Assembly (NCBI GenBank): GCA_030770535.1
Contig: JASVEC010000119.1
Coordinates: 1 to 47,598, forward strand
Source of the DNA: Batkoa obscura
Lineage: Eukaryota; Entomophthoromycota; Entomophthoromycetes; Entomophthorales; Batkoaceae
DNA: 47,598 bases
Direction: 5' to 3'
The position numbers and the translations under genes were made by a program. The notes below the pieces were generated by a model. It saw only the letters and a list, made by a program, of their open reading frames with translations, was not told where the DNA came from and searched no databases. Shown here piece after piece: positions 12,221 to 22,532 of the stretch (positions are counted from its first letter, which is position 1; each line of letters begins with the position of its first letter).

Positions 12221-13250
12221 TGAAATCGATAGCACAATAATCTAAATAAATGAAACTAAATGGGAAAAAGGGTAAAAAATAGAATTTTTTAAAATAATAT
12301 GAATAAAAAAGGATTCAATTTTTTTTACAAATGGAACTTTCACGATTTTATATTATTCTTGTCACCTCAGTTTAAGTTATTGTTAGATTTTTAATTTAAT
12401 TTTAACCAATCAAAATCGAAATCTTAATATTTAATCCACACTTTTAGGTTTGCATTTTTGGATTCTTTGGCTTTAGTGGCTTAATAGTTAGTTTATTGAT
12501 AGTTATTAGTTATCAACAATTAAATACTTCATTTTTAAAAATAAATAATAGTATAATTAATGAACTACAATCATTCATTAGAATTGTATATAAAATATAC
12601 AATGAACCTTACAGTGGAAATACGATAAAAACATCAAAGCGGACATAAATCTTGCTAATAAACTATTTTTTAGCTTTATTTTTCTAAGAATAAATTGAAA
12701 TAATAAAGCCAACTAGTTTAACATAACAATAACTAGTCATCGATGATTGGGTAATATCAAAATTCAATTTTTGGAGAAACTTTCATAAAATTTTTAAAGT
12801 CCATTTCATTATTAAAACTTATCCCATTGGTTTAAAATATCTCCATAAAGAATAAAAAATTGATTAATTTTTAAACTTTGAGAACTTAATTTAGGAACAG
12901 GAATGTTTTAGTTTTGTTCAGTTTTTAAATTAAATATTTAAAAAACTAGACTAAACTAGATTGATTTTATAAAAAAATATTAATTTTGCATAAAATAAAT
13001 AATTGAAATATTCAACTTTTATCAAATTTTATTAGTTATAAAAAACTAATAGCAGTAAGATCAAAAATAAAGCTAATGAGTTTACAAAAACTCAATAAAA
13101 AATGCTAGCTAATGTTGACTGAAAGTATTTACAAACTGCTGATAAATGTATAGTAATAATGTCTATGCTTTCAAATATTAAAATAGACTTTTCTAATAAT
13201 TGGCAGTATTGAAAAAGTTAAAATTTAAAAGATGAACTTTATCAAAATAT
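12221..13250. other. Intergenic region upstream of the BAR gene
   Basis: This holds the promoter side of the BAR gene on the minus strand. I see AT-rich DNA with no gene, RNA or transposon that I can name. Confidence 0.5.
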
Positions 13251-13347
13251 GGGGCTGTTTTTTTTAGTTTCATTATTTTTCCATTTTTTAAGCGCTATTT
13301 GAGTGGAAAGATTGTAGTAAAATTCTTAAATAAAAAAACACATCCCC
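13251..13347 (-). mobile_element. Miniature inverted-repeat element, copy 5
   Basis: The ends are GGGGCTG and CATCCCC, flanked on both sides by ATAT (13247-13250 and 13348-13351). Confidence 0.92.
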
Positions 13348-13451
13348 ATATATTATAAGTTAAGATTAATTAAATTAATTTTTATTCAGATATAAAATAA
13401 ATATAAAGATCTTTGTTTTAATCATAAATAAATAAAATATTATAAATAAAT

Positions 13452-13550
13452 GGGGATATATTTTTGTATTTGAGAATTTCACTAACAATTTTTCTACTCA
13501 AATAGCGCTTAAAAGATGGAAAAAACAATGAAGCCAAAAAAAACGCCTCC
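13452..13550 (+). mobile_element. Miniature inverted-repeat element, copy 6
   Basis: The ends are GGGGATA and ACGCCTCC, with a non-palindromic 4-bp target duplication AAAT (13448-13451 and 13551-13554). This helps fix the element ends. Confidence 0.93.
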
Positions 13551-13763
13551 AAATAATAAAGTTAATATAAAAGCATTAAATATTTTAATTTTATAAATTT
13601 ATTAAATAAATTATTAATTTTGATCAAAAATAAGTTTAAGCATTAAATTATTTTTTTATAGCTTTTACTTATAAAATCAGTTGCTAATTTGTATATAAAT
13701 AACCTTTTAAAGAAAAAAATAATAATATGGGCTTATATGTTTTTTTAATAAAAATAGTATTTA

Positions 13764-13854
13764 GGGATATGTTTTTTTGTCTAAAGATTTTGGTGATAGC
13801 CTTTCCGCTCAAATAGTGCTTAAAAGATTGAAAAGTAATGAAACCAAAACCCTC
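13764..13854 (+). mobile_element. Miniature inverted-repeat element, copy 7
   Basis: The left end is GGGATATG and the right end is ACCCTC. ATTTA occurs on both sides, consistent with an ATTT or TTTA target duplication. Confidence 0.85.
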
Positions 13855-13875
13855 ATTTAATTAAAAAGTTTATTT

Positions 13876-13972
13876 GGGGATGTTTTTTTATTTCATTACT
13901 TTTTCAATCTTTTAAGCACTATTTGAACGGAAAAGTTGTTAGTAAATTCTTGAACAAGAAAACATACCCCCC
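13876..13972 (-). mobile_element. Miniature inverted-repeat element, copy 8
   Basis: The ends are GGGGATG and CATACCCCCC. The flanks share TTTATT on the left (one base before the element) and on the right. It lies only 21 bp from copy 7 in the opposite orientation. Confidence 0.88.
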
Positions 13973-14177
13973 TTTATTATTTATAATAGTTTTAAATGAT
14001 AATGAAGATGTACATAGTATTTAAAACATTAATGGAAAAACTTAAAAGTTTAATTTATAGCCTTTATTGATATCATTATTAAAAATCAATAAAATATAAA
14101 AACGCCTTTTTATTTTTCAAATGCTATTTAAATAAAAGAAATAAGTTAGGATTAGAATTAATTTAAAAAAAAGGTTT

Positions 14178-14211
14178 GAAAATAAAAATAAAAATAAAAA
14201 TAAAAATAAAA
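14178..14211 (+). repeat. (AAAAT)n-type simple repeat
   Basis: This is a short run of AAAAT pentamers at the ragged left edge of the older transposon copy, probably replication slippage. Confidence 0.8.
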
Positions 14212-14384
14212 GTTATGTAATAATTTTAAGCTTTAAATAAAATATAGAAATAAGAATAAAAACAGATTTAATAAACCTAGAACACTATACCAAGCAGGTT
14301 ATGTTAATACTGAAGTTTGATCTTTTATACTTAAATTAATAAAACAATAGATAAAGTTTACTTTGATTATTTATTTAAAATATA

Positions 14385-14480
14385 GGAATGTTTTTTGTCT
14401 TCATTACTTTTTCCACCTTTTAAGCGCTATTTGAGTGGAAAAATTATTAGTAAAATTCTTAAACACAAAAATACATCCTC
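14385..14480 (-). mobile_element. Miniature inverted-repeat element, copy 9, inside the older transposon
   Basis: The ends are GGAATG and CATCCTC, with TATA/ATATA at the flanks. It is inserted in the decayed transposase of the older transposon copy. Confidence 0.9.
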
Positions 14481-14676
14481 ATATATTTAATTTTTTTTAA
14501 AAATAAACAGAAGTTTAAAATTAATCTCAAATTTTTTGATGAGCATTATGGAAAAATTATAACTAATAGATATTTTGAAAATATTTTATAATGAAAAAGT
14601 AGCTCTAAAGCATTAAACAGGATAAAAGGTACTGATTAATTAATTTCGAAATTTGAGATTTTTATCTATAGATATA

Positions 14677-14763
14677 AGGATGTATTAAAAATTTTACTAA
14701 CAATCTTTCCACTCAAATAGCGCTTAAAAAAAGAGAAGCAACGAAATCAAAAAAAACATCTCC
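14677..14763 (+). mobile_element. Miniature inverted-repeat element, copy 10, inside the older transposon
   Basis: The ends are AGGATG and CATCTCC. No clear target duplication is left, and it is somewhat shorter than its relatives. It sits near the 3' end of the older decayed transposase. Confidence 0.85.
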
Positions 14764-15224
14764 AAACATAATATTATTTAAATTACTAATAACTAAATCA
14801 ATAAATAATCAAAAAGCCCTTAGTTATAATAATAAATAATAAATATTATTATATTGCTTGTATTATATAAAGGTAGTTAATTATAGTTTTAAAGTCAACT
14901 GCTCCCTCCTATGCAGCTATTTATTAATTACTAATATACCAATAACGTAATTATAAAATTAAAATTATGTACTTAATAGCAAATTTTTAATGCTAAGTAT
15001 AAAGCAATTGGGGCTGTTCTAATTGGTTTCAGAATCTACTTAGAAATTAATCCAAATTTAAAATTTTAAGTTTGTGTTCAATATAACGGTTGAATCTAAA
15101 AAGTCTAAAATTAAATGTCTCTATTTAAAACTTATTTTAATTGTTTCCTTTTTTTAAATAGCTAATTCTCCTAATTATATAAATACAGTTATTTGACTTT
15201 ATTTTTTGTTGAAATAAAAATAAA

Positions 15225-17031
15225 ATGCAAACTTTCATAACTAAACTTCGAAATGGAATTTTTGAAAACTTCAATACAATAGGGAGGAGTACACAATATA
15301 AACATTGTAATTCATTTACATCAATTTTAAGAGCTACTTATAACAACCCAAGGTTTATGGAATTTTATAATAAAACAAAACAAAGAAAAGATATATTATC
15401 AAAGTTTACTATCGATAATAATAAACTTAATCAAGTAATGTATAAAATTAGTGCTTTAAGGGAAACAGGAAACAAAAATCAGTAAGTAGCGTTATTATCA
15501 ACTATAGCTTCAGTATATTCTTTTGATGAATGTAAGAGTTTTGGGTTTAATATAAATAGAAATCAATATGATTATTCAAAAACAAGTAATAATAATAAAA
15601 TATCAACATTAAAACCTATTATTAAAAATACAAAAAAAATTAAAGATGACCAAATTGAAACTATCATACAATATTTACTAAATGATTCAACTATTTCATC
15701 AAGATTTAATAAAAAAAATAACGATAGTAAATATTCATCAGATAATATATATATATTAAATAAAAGTAGAAGAATGATATATAGTAAATATTTGAATGAT
15801 CTAAGAGATAAAGCAGTAGCTAGGTCAACGTTCTTTAAATATATACCAAGTAATTTCAAAAATCCAGCAAGAAAAACGGATCTATGTAATATATGTACCC
15901 AGTATACAGTTAGAAAAAAGTTATTTGAAAATAAAATAAATACAGCAAAAAACAAAGCAGAGATAGAAGAAATTTTCAACGAAGAAGAAAAATTATACAA
16001 ATTACGGGAGTGTTTTTTTTGACTTCATTATTTTTTCCATTTTTTAAGCGCTGTTTAAGCGGAAAATTTGTTAGTAAAACTCTTAAACATTAAAATACAT
16101 CCCCTTACATAAATTCTGTGTTGATACTCAAAAAAACACATTTAATGAAACTATTAAAAAATTAAATAACAAAAGTTGTATAATAGTTTTAGATTTTAAA
16201 CAAAATATGGAAATAGGAACAAGACCAGATTCAATAAATCTAGATCATTATAATAAACAAGCTATATCAGTATTAGGCTTTGGTGTATTATATTTAAAAG
16301 ATGATAAAACAATAGGCAAAGTTTACTTTGATTATTTATCTGAAATATTGAATCATGATTCAGCATATGCAGGAGATTGTTTAATCGATTTGATCTCTAC
16401 AGAGCTTCTATTTAAAAAGTTTACAAAAATTAATATATGGGCAGATACAGGAAATCATTTTAGATCCCAAGAGTTTCTACACTATATGTTTAAAGAAATT
16501 CATAAAATAAATAGTAGTTTGAATGTTAATCTTAATTTTTTTGCTGAGCATCATGGAAAAAGTATAGTTGATGGACATTTTGGAAACCTTTCAAAATGGA
16601 AAAGTAGTTTTGAAGCGTTAGGTAAAATAGAAGATATCGATCAATTAATTTCAAGATTTGAGGCTTTTATTTGCGAGCATAATAAAATTAATAACTCGAC
16701 TGTTAATAATGGGAAAACGGATATAATTTTTAAAAAGTATAAAAGAAACAAAAATACAAAAAGAATAATAGAGATGCAGGGCATTAAAAAGTATTTACAC
16801 TTTATTAAACATAACAATAAACTACATTGTTATCCAGTATCTGATACATCAAAAAAAAGCGATATAGTCCCAATTAAAGTTATAGAGTCTATAGAAAACA
16901 GAAAAATTAAAAGATCGATCCCAGCTTACCTTACGAAGATAACAGAGAATTTAAAAATTTCGATATTTACTAAGCAAGTAAGTAGTTTGTTGAATGATAG
17001 AAATAGATTGTTAAATGTTAGGATTACTTAA
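15225..17031 (+). pseudogene. DDD transposase, disrupted
   Basis: Three open stretches (15225-15485, 15486-16005 and 16109-17031) encode one protein of about 567 residues. The first two share a frame separated by a single TAA at 15483. The third resumes after a 103-bp interruption: miniature element 16006-16104 plus a duplicated TTAC. Because 103 is 34x3+1, the insertion shifts the frame. Putative catalytic acids lie in IIVLDFKQ (codon 16192), IWADTGNHFRS (16444) and SIVDGHFGN (16570), giving D-83-D-41-D spacing. The sequence FFAEHHGKS precedes the third Asp. An LCNIC pair near 15884 may belong to a zinc-binding site. The later part is Lys-rich. This copy cannot make full-length enzyme. Confidence 0.85.
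16006..16104 (-). mobile_element. Miniature inverted-repeat element, copy 11, inside the transposase gene
   Basis: The ends are GGGAGTG and CATCCCC. The unambiguous target duplication is TTAC (16002-16005 and 16105-16108). Coding sense runs continuously from EEEKLYKL before the insertion into HKFCVDTQ after it, which gives an internal check of both the boundary and the 4-bp TSD. Confidence 0.96.
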
Positions 17032-17893
17032 GTTATTAATAGCTAAGTTAATAAATAGTCAAAGAACAAGTAACTGTAATAATATGTAAAAACTATTATT
17101 ACTTGTACTATATAAGGATGGTTAATTATAGTTTTGGGGCTGACCACTCCCTCCCATGCAGCTATTTATTAACTTGGCAATATATTAATAATGTAATTAC
17201 AACATTAAAATAGTTTATTTATTTGATAATAAATCTACAATGTTGGTTATAAAGCAGTTGATAATAAATATTTCTCAATTAAGCTTTATAAGAACATGTA
17301 TTTAAGATCTAGTAGAAATTCAACTAACTTACAGTGGAAACTATAATAGAATGATTTAGAACTGTGTTTGGGTACTTTTGTTTTAATGAAAGATGTGATT
17401 TTATAGAATTTTAGGCGAAGTTTTTAAAATACAAAATTTTTCAAAAATTGGATAAAATAATGAAACTAATTCAGACAACCCCAATTAGTGATAAATATTT
17501 CTTAATAAAGCTTTATAAAAATATATATTTATTCACATATTATAGCTTTGATCAATATTAGTGCATAAACTATATCGGTATAATTCTTGCTAGTATAGTA
17601 ATTTTTATTAAGTTTAATAGAAATTCTGTCAACTTATAACATATATTATAATAAAATAATTTAAAACTGCTAAGATACTTTTACTTTTTAATAAATTCGA
17701 TATTTTTATAGAATTTTAAGCAAAGTTCTTAAATTATAGATATTGAAAAGTTGGCTAAAAAAGTGAAACTAATTTAGACATCCCCAAATAGTAACACTTT
17801 TCAAAAAAGTAGATAATCAAGATGGTTTATTGAATAATAGTTTGAGCTAATACTTAAGCTGGTAATATTTTACAGTGCAAAGAAAATAGTAAG

Positions 17894-18289
17894 TTAAGCA
17901 TAGTCACAGTAAAGATTACCATTATGTTGAACACATTTAGTGCCTGGTCCACAGTTACGAAAAACGAATCGACCTTGTGCACAAGTCCAAAAACCATAAG
18001 AGTAATAATCACAAAACATTAAGCCTTCTTTACATACTGGATAACTGGATACCCCTAGACGGTAAATTCCTGCATGCTTACCTAATGATACTTTGGATGG
18101 GGCTACTAAATTGGATACAATGATTTTTTCTTGGTTGTTGGAGCTACTTACAGCCATTCGGTTACTTTTTTGATCTACTTGATTAGTGGCGGAGATTACT
18201 GAATTTAAGTCACTGTTAGCAGTGGTGGCGCAATAAACCTTGATAGCAAAGAGAGGGATTAAAGCAAGAAATTTCATGGTTAAATTCAA
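17894..18289 (-). CDS. Small secreted Cys-rich protein, CBM19-like chitin-binding
   Basis: This single-exon gene encodes 131 residues. A signal peptide covers about residues 1-20 (MKFLALIPLFAIKVYC; Met5 is an equally good start). A Ser/Asn-rich linker follows. The C-terminal domain has six cysteines at 86, 93, 103, 113, 119 and 128 in a pattern CxxGLxxC, WTCAQGRFVFRNC, GPGTKC and YC. This is the pattern of the fungal CBM19 family, found in some chitinases and in stand-alone cell-wall proteins. The likely role is binding chitin outside the cell, in the protein's own wall or on a host surface. There is no catalytic domain. The family call rests on the Cys/Gly pattern only. Confidence 0.75.
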   Translation of the reverse strand: MNLTMKFLALIPLFAIKVYCATTANSDLNSVISATNQVDQKSNRMAVSSSNNQEKIIVSNLVAPSKVSLGKHAGIYRLGVSSYPVCKEGLMFCDYYSYGFWTCAQGRFVFRNCGPGTKCVQHNGNLYCDYA

Positions 18290-19440
18290 ATTGTTTTAAT
18301 ATACTTGCTGGCATTTTAATTTTAATTTTAAGTTTATATAGTATTATTTTAAGGTTTTTTAATTTATCTTAAAAATAAAAAATATGTATTTATAAATTTG
18401 AAAGTTTCGATTCAGTTTTCTATTAATATATCTTAGCTGCAACTTTATCATGTTTAGTAATCAAATATAAAAGACTATTTATAAAAATTGACAAAAACCG
18501 TACTTAAATACCAGTCAAATTTTTTGTATTAAGACCTTATCCCTTAAACATAATGAGCTTGACTTAAAAGCACTAAGTATAAACAACGATTCCAAGTAGT
18601 TTATATAAAGTTAGCATTATAAATAACTAACTTATTGATTTATATTTATTTTTAACTTTATGACCCTAAAACTATACATAAAGTTTTATACAAATATTTA
18701 GTTTTATTTTTAAACTTTAGCTGTCAAAGCCAGTTATAAATAATTAATATCGTACAATAAATTAGTACCAAAGTTTTACTTACTATAATTGTCATAGAAA
18801 AAGAGTGTTTTTAAAACGTGGTTATGGGTCAACAAAGGAGCAACGTTGTTGTGGTATAAGTATTATAATCTAAATCGAAAGAAGGAATAGGGAGTGTTTT
18901 TTTTGACTTCATTACTCCATTTTTTAAGCGCTATTTGAGTGGAAAATTTATTAATAAAATTCTTAAACACAAAAATACATCCCCAATACGTGAATATTTT
19001 CTTTCAACATTTTTTAAATTTCTAAGCTCAAAATTTGGTCAAATTATCAAAATTAGTGATCGAATAAGAACAAGTTTTTGTATATTGCCATCTAAAGCAG
19101 TCTTATAAACTTTTTTAGTTTTATGTAATATTAAATGAATTGTATATTGGCCGTTTTTTTCCATAGCTTGGTTTTTTAATTTCTAATATGTATTACATAA
19201 AACAATGAAATGATAATGAATGTTATATGAGCATTGGCGCCAAGTTGACTATTGTAAAAGATACCTAAACAAGTCAGTTAAAAGTTCTTACAGTGTAATC
19301 TGATGATGCTGCAGTTTGAAACCATAGCCTATAAAGAAAACTGCAAAAAATTATTTTTGATAAACTACTTACGAAAGTAATTATACAAACGGACATGAAA
19401 GCATATAAAGTAAGCAAAGGAATCAAAATTGAAAAAACTG
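18290..19440. other. Intergenic region with one miniature element
   Basis: Upstream of the secreted-protein gene on the minus strand. Apart from the miniature element at 18890-18984, I see no gene or RNA. Confidence 0.5.
18890..18984 (-). mobile_element. Miniature inverted-repeat element, copy 12
   Basis: The ends are GGGAGTG and CATCCCC, with the non-palindromic 4-bp duplication AATA (18886-18889 and 18985-18988). Confidence 0.94.
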
Positions 19441-19444
19441 ACAT

Positions 19445-20270
19445 ATATGGAGGGTTTAGTTAAATAAAGGATCAAGAAAGATGCCATTTTTAAAGATAAA
19501 AAACTTGAAGCATTTAATAAAAACAAAATCTTAATTTTTAATCAAGTTCCACGTAGTTTGAGCTTAAATGGCTTTACTGAAGCTATTCATATAGCTTATA
19601 CTCGACATTATGGACTTTCTTTATGCCTATACTATCTTTTGATTATTATATTACAGGGTTTAGGTATTCACATTAACTTAAATAATGGCAAATGTAAAAA
19701 AATAATGGGAACCGATCATGAAGAGAAAAAGGATATTAAACTTAATAGACTTAGCTTTGTATTAGGTGATGAAAATAACTGCTAAGAGTTATTTTTGAAA
19801 TTTATTGAAATTATTGAAAAGAGAGTTATTGATAAATTGTGTGAATTGCTTAATAAACTATTTTCAGCATCTAATGAATTATCAATCGCAGTCACTTCAC
19901 TTACTATTATGGATATCTATAAAAGGTATATTGGTTATACAGTTTGCATAGCTTTTGGTATACCTGGAATTAATCTATTTGGTACTAATAATGATTAGAA
20001 AGATCTATTAGGAAGATGTAAAAAACTATTGAACCAATTCGAAGACTGAAATTTTGGAGTGATGAACAATATTTGTATTATAGAAATTTAACAAAGTTAA
20101 AGAAAACAGTGATGTGAGTACCGAATTTTAGATTAGTCTATACAAAAGAGAAGATAGCTCTGTTGGTATGTATATATTAAGCTGGATTAGGGTTTTTTAT
20201 TCGTACTTACGATCTAGTACTGGTTATATTGAAGACTTGACCATAAAGAAGAAAAAAATCATATTATATT
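19445..20270 (+). pseudogene. Decayed DUF4419-domain gene
   Basis: Several stretches resemble the DUF4419 family as I remember it: LSLNGFTEAIHIAYTRHYGL, IIILQGLGIHINLN, DHEEKKDIK, FVLGDENN, then LSIAVTSLTIMDIYKRY, GIPGINLFGTNND, and later LYKREDSS with the SWIRVFYSYLRSSTGYIED end. They lie in the right order on the plus strand but are broken by in-frame stops (TAA at 19783, TAG replacing the Trp codon of GTNxDW near 19996, TGA soon after) and at least one frameshift before the FWSDE-like stretch. DUF4419 proteins are uncharacterised and multicopy in many fungi, so this is likely a dead paralogue. Confidence 0.7.
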
Positions 20271-21358
20271 TTCTAACTGCAGAATAAAAATAATTAGGGT
20301 GTTCTTTTTAGTTTCATTACTTTTTCAATTTTTAAGCATTATTTAAGTGGAAGAACTGCTAGCAAAATTCTTAGACAAAAAATACATCACTGATTTATTA
20401 AAATCTTTAATGATATTCCAGCTAGCAACTGATGGCTTTTTTGATATATATAAACTTATACTGAAACATAACGAACGATGTGATATTAGTATATGAAATT
20501 GTTAGGATAAAAAATTCGATATGAATTTGAAGACTTTCTTGGAACTAAAAAAATATATTTAAAGTCATGTCAAGTCTTCTATTTGGTTTATTTCATATGA
20601 ATAAACAATAATTCTTAGATTTTATTTTGAACTCTTTAAATCAACTATTAAATACTTGATAGATCATTTAAAAAGTATTATCGAATGGTATTGCTATACA
20701 TAGATTAAAGGTATTATTCTATCGATAAATATAAATGAGCTTGTGTTTGATTTTTGTCCGGTCTTAATTTATAACGTATTCTTATAGATTACGGATAAAT
20801 ATCATATGGATAGTCATTCTTTATTTAACTAAAATAATTATATAGGCTTTATAGATTCACCAAATTCAAGATTGGATTTTTCATACATTAATCAAAATTT
20901 AAAACATTTATACTAATGGATTGTCAAAAAGATCGAAAAATTAAAACCTTTTAAAGCAAAGATTCTACTACTTAAGTCTATCAAAATGTTATTTTCCCAC
21001 CTCCACCTGCTCTAGGTCCATAAAACCTTACTCGAGGAAAACCAAAGATAACAGTTTAGAAGCAGTGATTCAACTCTAAAACCGCAACTCAGCATTCTTA
21101 TTGCCGAAAAAATATCCTTCAAAGATAGTAAAAGCAGTTGAAACCCACTTCTAGCAAAAGATGATTTAATTTAAAACATTCTAATAAAAAGAGCCAATGA
21201 GATCAAAGGCAACTGAACCAAATACAAAAGCATAACAAAAAAGTTGTAATACTCCAGTTAGCTCTGTTAAAGTTTGAACTTTGGCAGTTAAGCGTAACCG
21301 AACTTTGGTAACGCTTTAGATATCTTTACAGGAAAAATCGGTCGTTTATATTCATAAT
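20271..21358. other. Intergenic region between DUF4419 relic and Get2-like gene
   Basis: A miniature element lies at 20297-20390. A few short open stretches on the plus strand (for example around 20400-20470 and 20840-20990) look like eroded coding sequence but I cannot assign them. No intact gene is visible. Confidence 0.4.
20297..20390 (-). mobile_element. Miniature inverted-repeat element, copy 13
   Basis: This is a diverged copy: left end GGGTGTTC, right end ACATCAC. The core is intact, the termini are eroded and there is no visible target duplication. Probably old. Confidence 0.8.
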
Positions 21359-22369
21359 ATGAGTACAATATCCACTGAAAATGCTGGTGGAGATCAGCCA
21401 GGTTTAAGTAATGCTGAAAGGTTAAGAAAAAGAAGGGCAGCCCGCAATAAGAAGATACTTGATACTGGTAAAAGTAGAATAGATAAAATCATGGGAGTTT
21501 ATTCTTCCTTTTCTGATAAACCAGGGGATATCAGTAAATCAGTTCAAAAACAAGTTGAAGAAAGTCACAGTAGTACTTCAGAAGAAATTGAAGATAAAGG
21601 TATTTTTTTATAAATGAAATAAATCAAAAAAATAATAAACAGTAGTAGCTCAAGGATTAAAAGAAAATCCAGAAACAATAGGGACAGCAAAAATGAAGGT
21701 AGAGAAGAACGATATAGAAAGGGATGTTTCTATTTCAACTTCAAAGCTTGATGAAAAAGAAGAAATGACCAATTATCTTAAAGATCAAATGGAATCAATG
21801 AAGTTTTCAATATTAAATGATGTATCGGATGAGGATAAGCAATATTTGGCCAGTATTCTTAGAGACAACTGGCTTGGGGTAGTGAACATATTGGTACCTA
21901 TTTCTGGGCTATTAATTTTTCTCTTATATTCCTTATTTACTATTCAAATTAAAAATAATGAAAGGTTGGAGATTGAACTTTTGAGTAGAAAAGAGGCTCT
22001 ATACGTTGAAGTACCTTATATTGGCCAAATTGTAAGTCATTTTCTTATTTGGTAAATTTAACTAACACGTTTAGTTTCCTTTTCATCTTGTATTGTTAAT
22101 ATTAATTCTAAAGCAAATATCATTCTATTTGAATTATAAGGTAATTAATAAATTTAAGGAGCAAATTAATTGACGCTAAATTACAATAGAAACAAGACAA
22201 CCTAGATATGTTCCAACAAAATGGCTACCTTGGAATTATCCAGAGGCTGAAAAACTTGTTCAAATATTATTATGGTGCGGTTAACCTATTCTTTGATGAT
22301 TTTTCGTTTATAATATTTGGAATAGGTATATATGCATTATTGAGTAACTTCATTGCCCATTTTTTTTAA
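21359..22369 (+). CDS. Get2/CAML-like tail-anchored protein receptor subunit
   Basis: Three exons (21359-21599, 21643-22031, 22190-22369) join in phase to 269 residues. The N-terminus has a basic cluster LRKRRAARNKKI followed by SRIDKIMG. This is the shape of the cytosolic Get3-binding motif of fungal Get2 and animal CAML (ER, RRxR, then SRLxKI). A charged, Ser-rich linker follows, then a hydrophobic segment NILVPISGLLIFLLYSLF and a C-terminal one FSFIIFGIGIYALL. Get2 with Get1 forms the ER receptor that takes tail-anchored proteins from the Get3 ATPase. Known Get2 proteins have three membrane spans. I see two strong ones and a weaker candidate between them, so the call rests mainly on the N-terminus. 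Confidence 0.62.
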
Positions 22370-22532
22370 AGTAATATTTGATACATATTACTATTACTAT
22401 GCTTAACAATTAAATATAAATCTCAAATATTAATCTAACTTTTTAATACAATTTTAAAATTTGGTTATTAATTCTGTTTACTATAAAACATCGTAAAATG
22501 GTATTATAACTTTAACATTAAAAAATATTTAT

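Larger units (their letters stand above)
15010..17482 (+). mobile_element. DNA transposon, 2.47 kb, DDD transposase, 4-bp TSD AATT
   Basis: The left terminus GGGGCTGTTCTAATTGGTTTCA and the inverted right terminus GGGGTTGTCTGAATTAGTTTCA form imperfect TIRs. AATT lies on both sides (15006-15009, 17483-17486). The boundary is confirmed by the element's own 3' tail: the interrupted older copy reads AAAGCA-ATT-AGTGATAAATATTT across the site, while the intact stretch near 17251 reads AAAGCA-GTT-GATAATAAATATTT. It encodes one transposase (15225-17031) interrupted by one stop and by a miniature element. Without that insertion and its extra TSD it would be 2370 bp. A 4-bp AT-rich TSD with a D-D-D transposase recalls Sola1 elements, but that is from memory and unconfirmed. 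Confidence 0.88.
14150..17785 (+). mobile_element. Older decayed copy of the DDD transposon, split by the younger copy
   Basis: The segments 14150-15009 and 17487-17785 are one older transposon copy. The first matches the second half of the transposase gene: the catalytic Asp region near 14220-14375, the FFDEHYGK-like stretch near 14540, and the 3' tail with its TATGCAGCTATTTATTAA block near 14911. The second supplies the tail and the right terminus, ending GACATCCCC at 17785. The reading frame is heavily decayed and a segment of roughly 150 bp is missing in the middle. Miniature copies 9 and 10 lie inside it. The younger transposon fills 15010-17482. The left end (before about 14150) is not recognisable. 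Confidence 0.85.

Noticed and set aside
13251-13347. Tc1/mariner-type element with TA target duplication
   Set aside because: The flanking TATA/ATAT suggested TA at first, but copies with non-palindromic flanks (AAAT, TTAC, AATA, ACAT) show that the duplication is 4 bp.
15572-16000. 142-codon hydrophobic open frame on the minus strand
   Set aside because: It is antisense to the transposase gene, whose Lys/Asn-rich codons read as Phe/Leu/Ile on the other strand.
17487-17785. Tandem duplication of the transposon right end
   Set aside because: First read as a local duplication, but it is better explained as the older copy's own terminus, separated from its body by the nested insertion.
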